From the NCBI RefSeq assembly GCF_037974265.1, contig NZ_CP150233.1, positions 5,766,001 to 5,830,000 of the forward strand: a DNA stretch of 64,000 bases. Reading direction: 5' to 3'. Source of the stretch: Paenibacillus sp. FSL R5-0623 (GTDB lineage: Bacteria; Bacillota; Bacilli; Paenibacillales; Paenibacillaceae). The notes below the pieces were generated by a model. The model was not told where the DNA came from, searched no databases, and saw only the letters and a program-made list of their open reading frames with translations. The first letter of the stretch is position 1; each line of letters starts with the position of its first letter. The translations under genes were made by a program, and so were the position numbers. Below, one piece after another: positions 8,430 to 15,499 of the stretch.

Positions 8430-9113
8430 TTACTCCTTAGGAAGTGAATTCAGAAATGCTTTATATCGCTGTTTCTCTTTCTCTATGGTTGAAACAGCAT
8501 AAACCGCAAATCCTTCTGCATTTTGCTCTTCAAGAAATTGAAAATATTCGAGCTTATTTTTCTTTTGAATTACAAGAGGCACAACTTGATTTTGTAACAA
8601 CAGAAACATCATAAGCAATCGACCTGTTCGTCCATTACCATCGGAATACGGATGGATTCGCTCGAACGCAATGTGACTGGAGCAGATTGAAAGAATGATA
8701 TCATCAGATGACTTCGCTTTTTGAATACGATTGTTCAGATTTAGAAGCCACTGATCCATAAGTGAAGGCGTTTCTTTGGGAGAAGCTGTAGAGAATGTCG
8801 CTCCTACAATTACATTCTCGTGAGACTTGAAATGCCCCTTCTCATGATCAAGTCTATCCATCAGAAGAGAATGAACATCATGAATGAAAGATATCGTAAG
8901 TTCCTGATCGATATTCTCAATAATATAGTTGAAAGCTAACTGATGATTTTCTAATTCGTAGAATTCGCGTACAGATACTTTGCCTGGAATCATTCGATAA
9001 AGTAGGATGGAAACAGCTTCGCTAAGCGTGATCGTGTTATTCTCAATGGCACAAGAATGATGTGTCATACGCACTAAGAGGTCGTCGAAATAATCTTTCG
9101 GAAGATGCATCAT
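8430..9113 (-). CDS. Fic-domain protein (class II type, self-inhibited)
   Basis: Fic enzymes usually transfer AMP from ATP to hydroxyl groups of target proteins. The 227-aa protein has the full active-site motif HPYSDGNGRTGR at residues 154-165, with catalytic His154 and the anion-binding loop. An N-terminal helix contains SCAIEN (residues 20-25), matching the (S/T)xxxE(G/N) inhibitory motif before the core, as in class II Fic proteins. The start at 9113 has AGGTGATAA upstream. Palindromes at 9129-9143 and 9198-9211 in the divergent region suggest autoregulation. Target protein is unknown. Confidence 0.92.
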   Translation of the reverse strand: MMHLPKDYFDDLLVRMTHHSCAIENNTITLSEAVSILLYRMIPGKVSVREFYELENHQLAFNYIIENIDQELTISFIHDVHSLLMDRLDHEKGHFKSHENVIVGATFSTASPKETPSLMDQWLLNLNNRIQKAKSSDDIILSICSSHIAFERIHPYSDGNGRTGRLLMMFLLLQNQVVPLVIQKKNKLEYFQFLEEQNAEGFAVYAVSTIEKEKQRYKAFLNSLPKE

Positions 9114-9128
9114 TTATCACCTATCCTT

Positions 9129-9143
9129 AAATCTTGAAGATTT
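9129..9143. promoter_or_regulatory. 15-bp palindrome in the fic leader
   Basis: AAATCTT-G-AAGATTT is a perfect inverted repeat between the predicted fic promoter and its start codon, consistent with an operator for the Xre-like protein (inference). Confidence 0.5.
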
Positions 9144-9153
9144 GCTTGATATG

Positions 9154-9182
9154 AAGATACACAAGCATATTGATTCCGTCAA
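9154..9182 (-). promoter_or_regulatory. Predicted fic promoter
   Basis: On the minus strand TTGACG (9182-9177), 17-base spacer, TATCTT (9159-9154). A reasonable sigma-A match about 40 bases upstream of the Fic start. Confidence 0.5.
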
Positions 9183-9197
9183 TAAAAACTGGATGGT

Positions 9198-9211
9198 GTT
9201 ACAATTGTAAC
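9198..9211. promoter_or_regulatory. 14-bp palindrome between fic and the divergent ORF
   Basis: GTTACAATTGTAAC is a perfect palindrome placed upstream of the fic -35 element and 5 bases before the TTG start of the ORF at 9216, so it could serve both directions. Confidence 0.45.
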
Positions 9212-9215
9212 CACA

Positions 9216-9623
9216 TTGAAAATAAATCCAACCTCCATCTTGTTTTTTGGTCAAAATAGGATTATACATAATCTAACCGATCAGACAGGGGGATTGAAAC
9301 AGTTGGATAAGTTGACCGATCTTGAAAGCTTAACAAAGGAATTTATATTTGCCATAAAGTTAGTGAAAAATACAGACAAGTCAGGAGAGCCGAGTTCGAA
9401 GGAGATTCAGAGGGCAACGATTATTTTTATCGACGATACCATGCTATATGTTACTGAACATCTCAAAAAGGGTTATTGGTATGATTGGGTTTCCAAAGAT
9501 GGGAAGTCGCTGTTTCATCACGATCCTGAAAGTACAGCTCAAAACTTCTATCATCGGGATTTGTATTCGATAGTAAGGGGAATTGTTACGTTTCACCTCT
9601 TGATAGGTGAAAACCATGAGTAG
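9216..9623 (+). CDS. Uncharacterised 135-aa protein
   Basis: I do not recognise this protein. It starts at TTG 9216 (no clear ribosome site; the frame could be truncated at its 5' end) and ends at 9623. No signal peptide or membrane segment is evident. The body is well mixed and looks coding: SLTKEFIFAIKLVKNTD, RATIIFIDDTMLYVTEHL, then GYWYDWVSKDGKSLFHHDP and NFYHRDLYSIVRGIVTFHL. It is divergent from fic across a 102-base region with palindromes. Neighbour genes are defence-related, so a related role is possible, but this is only context. Confidence 0.6.
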   Translation: MKINPTSILFFGQNRIIHNLTDQTGGLKQLDKLTDLESLTKEFIFAIKLVKNTDKSGEPSSKEIQRATIIFIDDTMLYVTEHLKKGYWYDWVSKDGKSLFHHDPESTAQNFYHRDLYSIVRGIVTFHLLIGENHE

Positions 9624-9649
9624 TGATTCAAATCAGTCTTGGTTACCTT

Positions 9650-10051
9650 TGGTCAATTGTGCTGGTAGCCACTCATTGAAGAGTGTATAAAAGTCTTTTC
9701 GCAAACGCTTTTTATTGAACCCTATACGCTGGAATCAGCGTTTCTTTAGGTTCTAATTGCAGAATACTTATCAGATGAACGCCTTGAACAACCCTATAGT
9801 TGCTTGCAATGTAACCATAGCGTAGGCTCTTTTCAAAATTAGAATGAGTTCACCATACCAATATAGATGGTCGCAATCTTATAATGAATAAGCCACTTTC
9901 TTCCGAAGATAGCATGCGTAAGACCGATAGATGGACTTTTTATTCCTATATATAGGACTATGTATTCCGAAAGTTGTTTTGCCTCATATATGATAACTTT
10001 CACCTCGTCTTTTAAAATCCCAACGATATCGATATTCGTCTGAAATACCAT
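9650..10051 (-). pseudogene. Possible decayed coding region, family unknown
   Basis: A 70-codon ORF (10051-9839; VGILKDEVKVIIYEAKQLSE...) has no ribosome site. Downstream in another frame lies a second coding-looking stretch, SLRYGYIASNYRVVQGVHL then QLEPKETLIPAYRVQ, ending in a stop, and a third fragment, LLYTLFNEWLPAQLTKG. Together these suggest a broken gene on the minus strand, but I cannot name it and chance ORFs are possible. Otherwise the 490-base gap between 9624 and 10111 holds nothing I can identify. Confidence 0.3.
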
Positions 10052-10111
10052 TTCAAAAATAAGCTAACCAAATAAAAAGAAGCCTTGGGATTACCCTCAA
10101 CCTCTTCGGTA

Positions 10112-10276
10112 TTACTTATTCTCTTTTAATATATTGACCTCTTCAATTGGAAGCCCAGTGATCTCAGCAATTTTATCTGGAGCAAGGTCATTCAGCATTT
10201 TTTTGGCAAACTCATAAGCCTGTTCTTTTTAGGCTTGCTCTTTTTCCTCTTGGCAGATCTTCTCAAACTTTGTCAT
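10112..10276 (-). pseudogene. C-terminal fragment resembling an Rpn/PDDEXK-family nuclease, with in-frame stop
   Basis: Read from ATG 10276, the fragment starts MTKFEKICQEEKEQA, then hits TAA, and continues KEQAYEFAKKMLNDLAPDK and IAEITGLPIEEVNILKENK. The tail with a short helix, TGLPIEEVNIL and a lysine end resembles the extreme C-terminus of Rpn/PD-(D/E)XK transposase-like nucleases. Only about 55 codons are present. It overlaps the 3' end of the Nudix gene by 14 bases. Probably a relic; the assignment rests on a short pattern. Confidence 0.5.
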
Positions 10277-10838
10277 TTTCATCCGCTCCCTTACATTCTT
10301 CAAATATCCCTCTCCCATATAGGTTCGCTAATACTTCAACGGCTTTTTCAAGAATAGCCTTTTCCCGTACAATCATAAATTGGGTTGAATAATCATCGCA
10401 AATTATTTCCGAGCTGTTCATTGCTTCTATTGCTTTTTTAAATGTCATCCATTCAACTATCATTCCAAGCTCTGCTTCACTTTCAGTAAGCATCGCGTTA
10501 CTTACGCGGTTTTGCGCTTTTGCTACAAAACAGTAGGAATGTTGCATAAAATTATTTTTGTTCTTATGCTCCTCGATGTAACCCAATTCATGTATAATCT
10601 CAGCTTCATAGCCCGTCTCTTCCTTTATTTCACGTAGAAACGCATCTCTGATCTCTTCACCTTCATCAATTCCCCCGCCAGGCAACTTGTAAAGGTTAAT
10701 TTTTGACATGTACATCATAGCAACGTTAAGCCTATCATCAACTAATAAACCTCTTGAGGCATAACGTGTTGTTGTTTCCATGAACTCAGGAGCACCACCA
10801 ATAAAATCACTGTCAGTTATTCTTCTTAACAATTGCAT
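10263..10838 (-). CDS. Nudix hydrolase
   Basis: 191 aa. Nudix enzymes hydrolyse nucleoside diphosphates linked to another group, using divalent metal bound by the Nudix box. The box is complete at residues 55-77 (GGGIDEGEE, then LREIKEETGY), matching Gx5Ex7REUXEExGU. The start at 10838 has AGGAGTGAG upstream. It stands alone between the relics at 10112 and the abortive-infection genes; its C-terminal tail (GADENDKV) overlaps the fragment at 10112-10276. Substrate cannot be inferred. Confidence 0.9.
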   Translation of the reverse strand: MQLLRRITDSDFIGGAPEFMETTTRYASRGLLVDDRLNVAMMYMSKINLYKLPGGGIDEGEEIRDAFLREIKEETGYEAEIIHELGYIEEHKNKNNFMQHSYCFVAKAQNRVSNAMLTESEAELGMIVEWMTFKKAIEAMNSSEIICDDYSTQFMIVREKAILEKAVEVLANLYGRGIFEECKGADENDKV

Positions 10839-11034
10839 GAACTCACTCCTGTCACTTGCTCCGTAATCCTAAGACTTTTGAATAAATTAAACTTTAAAGG
10901 CTATTTGCCGAAATTGAAGGTGTATCACTCCATCCAGCAATTCAACGATAGAGATAGGGAAACTGCCTTTACTGGCTGTTAGGTTTATTGAATAATTAAA
11001 CAACCCACCTGTGACATAGTATGTTTGACTAATA

Positions 11035-11553
11035 TTAAGTCGCTACCTTCTGGTCTACGTATTGAAGAATGCTACGAAATAAGTTAATTACAAATTTGGC
11101 TTCAGGTTCATTTATAATTTCTTCATTCGGATGAGAAAAAGACCTGTTGTTTCGGATTTCATTTAAATTCTCAAGCATTTTGGCTATTGCATTAACAATC
11201 TGATTAATTGGTAAATGACTCTGGCTGTGTTCAATTAGAAATAAAGGATGTTCTTGTTTTAGTTTACTCCAATAATCTTGTATTTTGGGATTACTCAAAT
11301 TAATTTGTAGGTCTGCTTTTTTGCATGTTTCCTTCAAGTAACCATGTAACGCAGTATGTGCTCGATCAATAGCGCTCCTACAATTATGTTGGGATATAAG
11401 TGTTTGACACTGATCAAGCGTCTCTTGAACAAACTCAAAATTATAAACCAACTCATTGATTTCAACTAAACCTTGTCCATTTATTTGATGAATCCAACTC
11501 ATTATGCTATCTAAAACTCGTTTTTTGTTCTCATACTCGGATATGTTTATCAT
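11035..11553 (-). CDS. Abortive-infection protein, C-terminal (Abi_C-like) half
   Basis: 172 aa from ATG 11553. The region SAIDRAHTALHGYLKETC followed by a helical domain and LNEIRNNRSFSHPNEEI plus VINLFRSILQYVDQK is the pattern of the Abi_C domain found in phage-exclusion proteins. The ATG overlaps the stop codon of the upstream ORF as ATGA, so the two halves are translationally coupled. In homologues I recall, the N-terminal half and Abi_C are one polypeptide, so this is either a split system or the product of a frameshift. TTG 11565 in the same frame is an alternative start. Confidence 0.75.
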   Translation of the reverse strand: MINISEYENKKRVLDSIMSWIHQINGQGLVEINELVYNFEFVQETLDQCQTLISQHNCRSAIDRAHTALHGYLKETCKKADLQINLSNPKIQDYWSKLKQEHPLFLIEHSQSHLPINQIVNAIAKMLENLNEIRNNRSFSHPNEEIINEPEAKFVINLFRSILQYVDQKVAT

Positions 11554-11825
11554 TTCATTTTCCAAATGATTTCAAAATAAGTTAATGGATATTTATCCAC
11601 TATCCCTTGTAATATCTTCGCTTGAGATAATGGAATTGCTTCGCTAAGGATCTTCATAAATTTTTGTCTCGTTGTTCCCTCGTACTTATACGGATCAATA
11701 TCCAATCCACAAAACATTGGATAAAATTGTGAATGACTGGCATATGTAAAATCACCTAAACGGCCACTTGCCCCACCTATGTATGAAAGTACAGTATTGA
11801 TTTCCTTGCCAGAGAGCTTGAACAT
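11550..11825 (-). CDS. N-terminal half of an abortive-infection-type protein
   Basis: 91 aa from ATG 11825, which is preceded by AGGAGGATAT; an upstream in-frame Met at 11855 lacks such a site. The sequence SGKEINTVLSYIGGASGRLG, then FYPMFCGLDIDPYKYEG and TRQKFMKILSE, matches from memory the N-terminal region that normally precedes Abi_C in single-chain proteins. It ends at 11550 inside the start codon of the next gene. There are no catalytic residues I can assign. It could act together with the C-terminal half or be a broken gene. Confidence 0.65.
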   Translation of the reverse strand: MFKLSGKEINTVLSYIGGASGRLGDFTYASHSQFYPMFCGLDIDPYKYEGTTRQKFMKILSEAIPLSQAKILQGIVDKYPLTYFEIIWKMK

Positions 11826-11883
11826 ATATCCTCCTATTTTTCCAAAAGTTTTCACTTTTCTGAATTAATACATCACAACATAG

Positions 11884-12747
11884 TCAATTCCCATTCAAAC
11901 CAAATGCCCGTGACCCCAGCTTTTGCTTGTATTTCTGTTCGAAACCGACAACCTCAGTTTGAGTTAATGATTTAGGAAGTGTTCGCAAAATCGAGTATTG
12001 AAAATTCTTGTAACGCTCTGGCTCTACCTGTAATAATGCCATCAATCTGATATTTCCTCCGTGTCGCGTTTCAGCATAGCTTCTCCAGCGCCCCATAATA
12101 CCGAGTTTCCCTGATGCTGATCCTACATACTGACTTCCATTGGTCATATCAGTTATTAAATACACACCAGCAACAGAGGAAAGCATGGTGTGCCATATTC
12201 TATTTGGATCAGGACTATTAACAATCGTTTAAAGCTCATCAAAAGTTAAGATTACATCTTCAAAACCAGGGAATTCCTTAACATATCCAGCAGGAAGTAT
12301 TTCAACCACTCGCTTCGGATTGTCTTTTTTTAGCCACTGAAAACAAGCCCTCGTCGATGATCCCCAATCAATAACAAGCCGATCAACCAGATCATTTAGT
12401 AGATCAGTCTTCTCGATTTCATAATGAAATAATGGTTGCTCAAATACCTCCATATATGGGTAATCAGGAGGAACATTCGCCAATGATTTATTGAAAGTTG
12501 ACTTTCCAATTACTTTGTATGCCCCAATGTAGATTGCTTTTGACTGCTCATACCCCAAAAACGAAATGAGATACTCACAATTCCCAAACACATCCTTACT
12601 TTGAATGCTTTGATAAAAATCAAGCATGCCACGCTTATAAAGATATTTGGTATCATAATTCGGATCTTGATGCCGAACCAACTTTATCGATTTAGAAATA
12701 TCCAGATCTCTCATTGAAAGCAATTCACTTAGAAGCACCAATCTCAC
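11884..12747 (-). pseudogene. GIY-YIG nuclease-family protein interrupted by a nonsense codon
   Basis: Two ORFs in the same frame, 12747-12229 and 12186-11884, form one protein of about 287 codons split by TAA at 12229-12231. Reading through gives ...GFEDVILTFDEL-stop-TIVNSPDPNRIWHTM, then LSSVAGVYLITDMTNGSQYVGSASGK. The GVYLI...YVGSA core, RW, and a late Glu (EVVGFEQKYKQKLG) are GIY-YIG hallmarks. A single A-to-T change (AAA to TAA) would explain the stop. Start is GTG 12747 with a weak site. The C-terminal piece may start at ATG 12186, but this looks like a recent disruption of a DNA-cutting or defence protein. Confidence 0.85.
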
Positions 12748-12909
12748 CTTACCTTGTCTTTAGCATCGTTTGATTATCAATCTAACTACCGCTTGCGATT
12801 TCCACTTTTTCAGATAAACGAGGTTCACAAAAGTTTTTCCAATGATACATAGGGCAAGTCAGCATCCCTTCACTCCTGCCACCATAAAACCTGTTACTTT
12901 GTAGAAAAA

Positions 12910-13349
12910 TAAAAATAACTGTCCCCAAAACACCAGCCCTCAATCCCTTACCCCACAAGGCTTTACCGCCATTTCCGAGATAAAAATTCGTGTCCCCAAA
13001 ACGCTGAGAAAAAAGACCTGAAAACTGGAAAGAAACTGGTTCAATTGTGAACGAATACGACTAATAATTCGTGTCCTGAAAGGAAAGAGAAGTACCTGAA
13101 AAAAGTGGGAATCGGCATTTAAAACGCCTGGGTAAGAGCCTGGGAAATGCCTGAGTAAAATCTTGAATCAACTGCTTTCAATCCCCAAAAGCCTTGAGTA
13201 GCCTGGGTTTCTGCTTGATTACCTATTCGGGATTTGGATGGGAATTCCCTGCTGGGATGCTTTAATGGACGAGAAAAAGACTGGAGAAATGGTTGGGGCA
13301 ATCGTCAACCAGGCTCCAGTCTTTGGTGGTTTGGGGACAGTTAATTTTA
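12910..13349. repeat. Stretch bounded by inverted repeats, possible non-autonomous element
   Basis: The left end (about 12910-12934) and the reverse complement of the right end (about 13324-13349) share AACTGTCCCCAAA-CACCA with near-matching A/T flanks. The 440 bases between contain further GTGTCC(C/T)-type motifs (about 12990 and 13070) and no convincing gene (a 60-codon minus-strand ORF looks like chance). The right part contains the terminator hairpin of the TrmH-family gene. The repeats may be ends of a miniature element or REP-like units; no transposase is present. Confidence 0.45.
13270..13324 (-). terminator. Rho-independent terminator of the TrmH-family methylase gene
   Basis: AAAGACTGGAG (13276-13286) pairs with CTCCAGTCTTT (13314-13324), with an inner TGGTTG/CAACCA stem. 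On the minus strand it is followed by TTTTTCTC. Located about 60 bases after the stop at 13387. Confidence 0.85.
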
Positions 13350-13386
13350 GTTAGGGACGTTAAAAATACAATTAGACAGGAATTTT

Positions 13387-14181
13387 TTAGTTATTAAACA
13401 TCCGCTGTCTCATCGCCTCAAACAGCAAAATCGTTGCCGCCATTGCCGCGTTGAGCGACTCTGCCTGTCCCTGCATCGGAATTGTAATCGAATCATCCAC
13501 CAAACGTGCCGTAGCATCCGAGATGCCTTTGCCTTCGTTACCAATGACAAGCCATACCGACTGCGTAAAATCATAACTATAACATGAATGCTCTGCCTGC
13601 AAAGAAGTACTAACCAGCTTCACGCCCGCAGCCTTCGCTTCGGGAAGCAAGGATTCCAACTGGCCCTCCACAATGGGCAGATGGAACAGCGAGCCCATCG
13701 TCGAACGAATCGTCTTCGGATTATATACATCAGCACAACCAGCGCCAAGTACGACTCCAGCGGCTCCAGCTGCATCCGCACTACGGATGATTGTCCCTAC
13801 ATTACCTGGGTCTTGCACTCCGTCCAGCACAACAACAAGCCCGCGCGCTCCGGTAATTAGGCTTTCCAGTGGCTCACTGCCTTTACGCACAATCGCGAAT
13901 ACAGGCTGTGGTGTCATTGTATCCGTACATTTGGCGATAACCGCTGGAGATACACTAACCCACTCCACACGCTGTAGCGGATTCTCAAGCCCGGCGAGTT
14001 CGCTAGGTACGCCTTGCTCTCCATCGTACACGATGCACTCCAGATCTGCTCTGGCACGCAGTGCTTCCTGTACCAGGTGAATGCCCTCAATGATATATTT
14101 ATGTTGACGGGTACGATGCTTTTTCTCCAGCAACTGCGCCCATTCTTTTACGCGTGTATTCTGCGGTGATACAATATCCAT
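13387..14181 (-). CDS. TrmH/SpoU-family RNA 2'-O-methyltransferase
   Basis: Methylates a ribose 2'-OH in rRNA or tRNA using SAM. The three knot motifs are clear: NVGTIIRSADA, IGNEGKGI and IPMQGQAESLNAAMAATI. The N-terminal substrate-binding region (TRVKEWAQLLEKKHRTRQ...FIIEG-like IIEGIHLV) matches the YsgA-type subfamily. I choose ATG 14181 (264 aa) because GGGAAGG precedes it and the family starts there; GTG 14211 or ATG 14208, overlapping the previous stop, are alternatives. Likely co-transcribed with the upstream potassium-channel regulator gene. Confidence 0.93.
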   Translation of the reverse strand: MDIVSPQNTRVKEWAQLLEKKHRTRQHKYIIEGIHLVQEALRARADLECIVYDGEQGVPSELAGLENPLQRVEWVSVSPAVIAKCTDTMTPQPVFAIVRKGSEPLESLITGARGLVVVLDGVQDPGNVGTIIRSADAAGAAGVVLGAGCADVYNPKTIRSTMGSLFHLPIVEGQLESLLPEAKAAGVKLVSTSLQAEHSCYSYDFTQSVWLVIGNEGKGISDATARLVDDSITIPMQGQAESLNAAMAATILLFEAMRQRMFNN

Positions 14182-14207
14182 CTTTCCATCCTTCCCATCT
14201 GCATCCA

Positions 14208-14870
14208 TCACTTCGGATACGCAAGCTCCATTTTCGTCAAATGATCCTTGTGACCCACAATGATCAGCACATCTCCAGCCTCGATCCGGTCCTCCGCGTA
14301 CGGGGAGATGTTCATCGAATTCCCACTGCGAATCGCCATCACGTTACAACCGAAACGTGCACGGATATTTAATTCCATTAGGTTCTTACCGATCATCTGC
14401 TCGGAGGCTCTCATCTCCAGAATGCTGTAATCCTCAGATAACTCGATGTAATCCAGTATATTAGGCGAGGTCAGATGATGGGCTACGCGCAGTCCCATAT
14501 CCCGCTCAGGATAGATGACTTTATCTGCGCCAATCTTTTGCAGCACCTTACCATGAAGTTCATTTTGAGCTTTTACGATCAGAACGGGTACACCCATATC
14601 TTTCAATATCAGGGTTGTCAGAATGCTCGCCTGAATATCTTCACCAATCGCCACAACGACAACGTCGAAATTCCGTATGCCCAGCGCACGTAGCGCTTCT
14701 TCATCTGTTGAATCTGCCGATACCGCATGGGTCACCACATTGGACATTTCCTGAGTCCGCTGCTCGTCCGCATCAATTGCTAGCACGTCGAATCCCATGC
14801 CACTCAGTGCATTGGCAACACTTGATCCGAACCGTCCCATCCCAATTACGGCATACTGTTTCTTGGCCAT
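14208..14870 (-). CDS. TrkA-family potassium uptake regulatory subunit (KtrA/KtrC type)
   Basis: 220-aa cytoplasmic gating ring subunit of a Ktr potassium channel. The RCK_N domain has the nucleotide-binding GMGRFGSSVANAL and an acidic strand end (AIDAD); the RCK_C domain follows from about residue 135 (LSEDYSILEMRA... to AGDVLIIVGHK). The start ATG 14870 has GGGAGG 12 bases upstream; the longer frame to 14957 is not needed. No KtrB-type membrane subunit is nearby. RCK_C domains of this family are known to bind c-di-AMP, so post-translational control is likely. KtrA versus KtrC cannot be decided. Confidence 0.93.
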   Translation of the reverse strand: MAKKQYAVIGMGRFGSSVANALSGMGFDVLAIDADEQRTQEMSNVVTHAVSADSTDEEALRALGIRNFDVVVVAIGEDIQASILTTLILKDMGVPVLIVKAQNELHGKVLQKIGADKVIYPERDMGLRVAHHLTSPNILDYIELSEDYSILEMRASEQMIGKNLMELNIRARFGCNVMAIRSGNSMNISPYAEDRIEAGDVLIIVGHKDHLTKMELAYPK

Positions 14871-15037
14871 TAGGGTCTTAACCTCCCGCTGCACTTCAGC
14901 ATGATGCATCATTACGGATACCCATGCTAACGTAAATAATCCTTCGTAGTATACCACAAAGCCTGATAAACTTGAATGCGCTCGCGCTTCCCAGGGAACA
15001 GTATTAGAGCAGCCGAATATACGAGGAGGGAATTGCG

Positions 15038-15271
15038 ATGCCCATTACATTAAGCTTGCGTGAAGCGATTGTTCATAAAGTTCATGACAAGAGTGATGAT
15101 CAGCTCCGGGAGATGATTGAAGGTTCAGTAGATGGACCAGAAGCTGCATTACCTGGACTTGGCGCCATTTTCGAGATGATCTGGAAGAACACAGAACCTG
15201 CCAAGCAGGAAGAACTCATTCAAATCGCGCAGGAGCATCTGCACACCATTCCCGTTCAACCGCTTCGTTAA
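15038..15271 (+). CDS. sspI: Small acid-soluble spore protein SspI
   Basis: 77-aa minor spore protein of the SspI family, expected to be made in the forespore. The match covers the length: SLREAIVHKVHDKSDDQLRE, then EAALPGLGAIFEMIWKN. GGAGGG lies just before ATG 15038. It stands alone between a divergent potassium-channel gene and the prfC gene, and is followed by a strong terminator. Direct evidence that the organism forms endospores. Confidence 0.93.
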   Translation: MPITLSLREAIVHKVHDKSDDQLREMIEGSVDGPEAALPGLGAIFEMIWKNTEPAKQEELIQIAQEHLHTIPVQPLR

Positions 15272-15383
15272 TCGAAGCATTGGAGGGTAAGGTAACCATC
15301 ATTACGTTTGTTCTGTCTGCAAAAGAAAGCTTTCCCTTATTCGGCTGGATCATACCCGCCTCCAGGTAAGGTGTATAGCAATA

Positions 15384-15419
15384 GATCCCTCCGCCGATTG
15401 GCGGAGGGATCTTATTTTT
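15384..15419 (+). terminator. Rho-independent terminator downstream of sspI
   Basis: GATCCCTCCGCC / GGCGGAGGGATC, 12-bp stem with a 4-base loop, followed by TTATTTTT on the plus strand. Confidence 0.9.
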
Positions 15420-15499
15420 AACAAGCTCTATCTCATCACATGAACTTGTCACGTTTAACTAACCCTCTAACAATTCCCACAAAATACTTCTGTCTTCAC

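Noticed and set aside
13119-13301. 60-codon minus-strand ORF in the inverted-repeat stretch
   Set aside because: No ribosome site, low-quality composition, and it runs into the terminator hairpin.
14880-15037. Possible c-di-AMP (ydaO-type) riboswitch upstream of the potassium-channel gene
   Set aside because: The leader is short and I see none of the conserved ydaO blocks.
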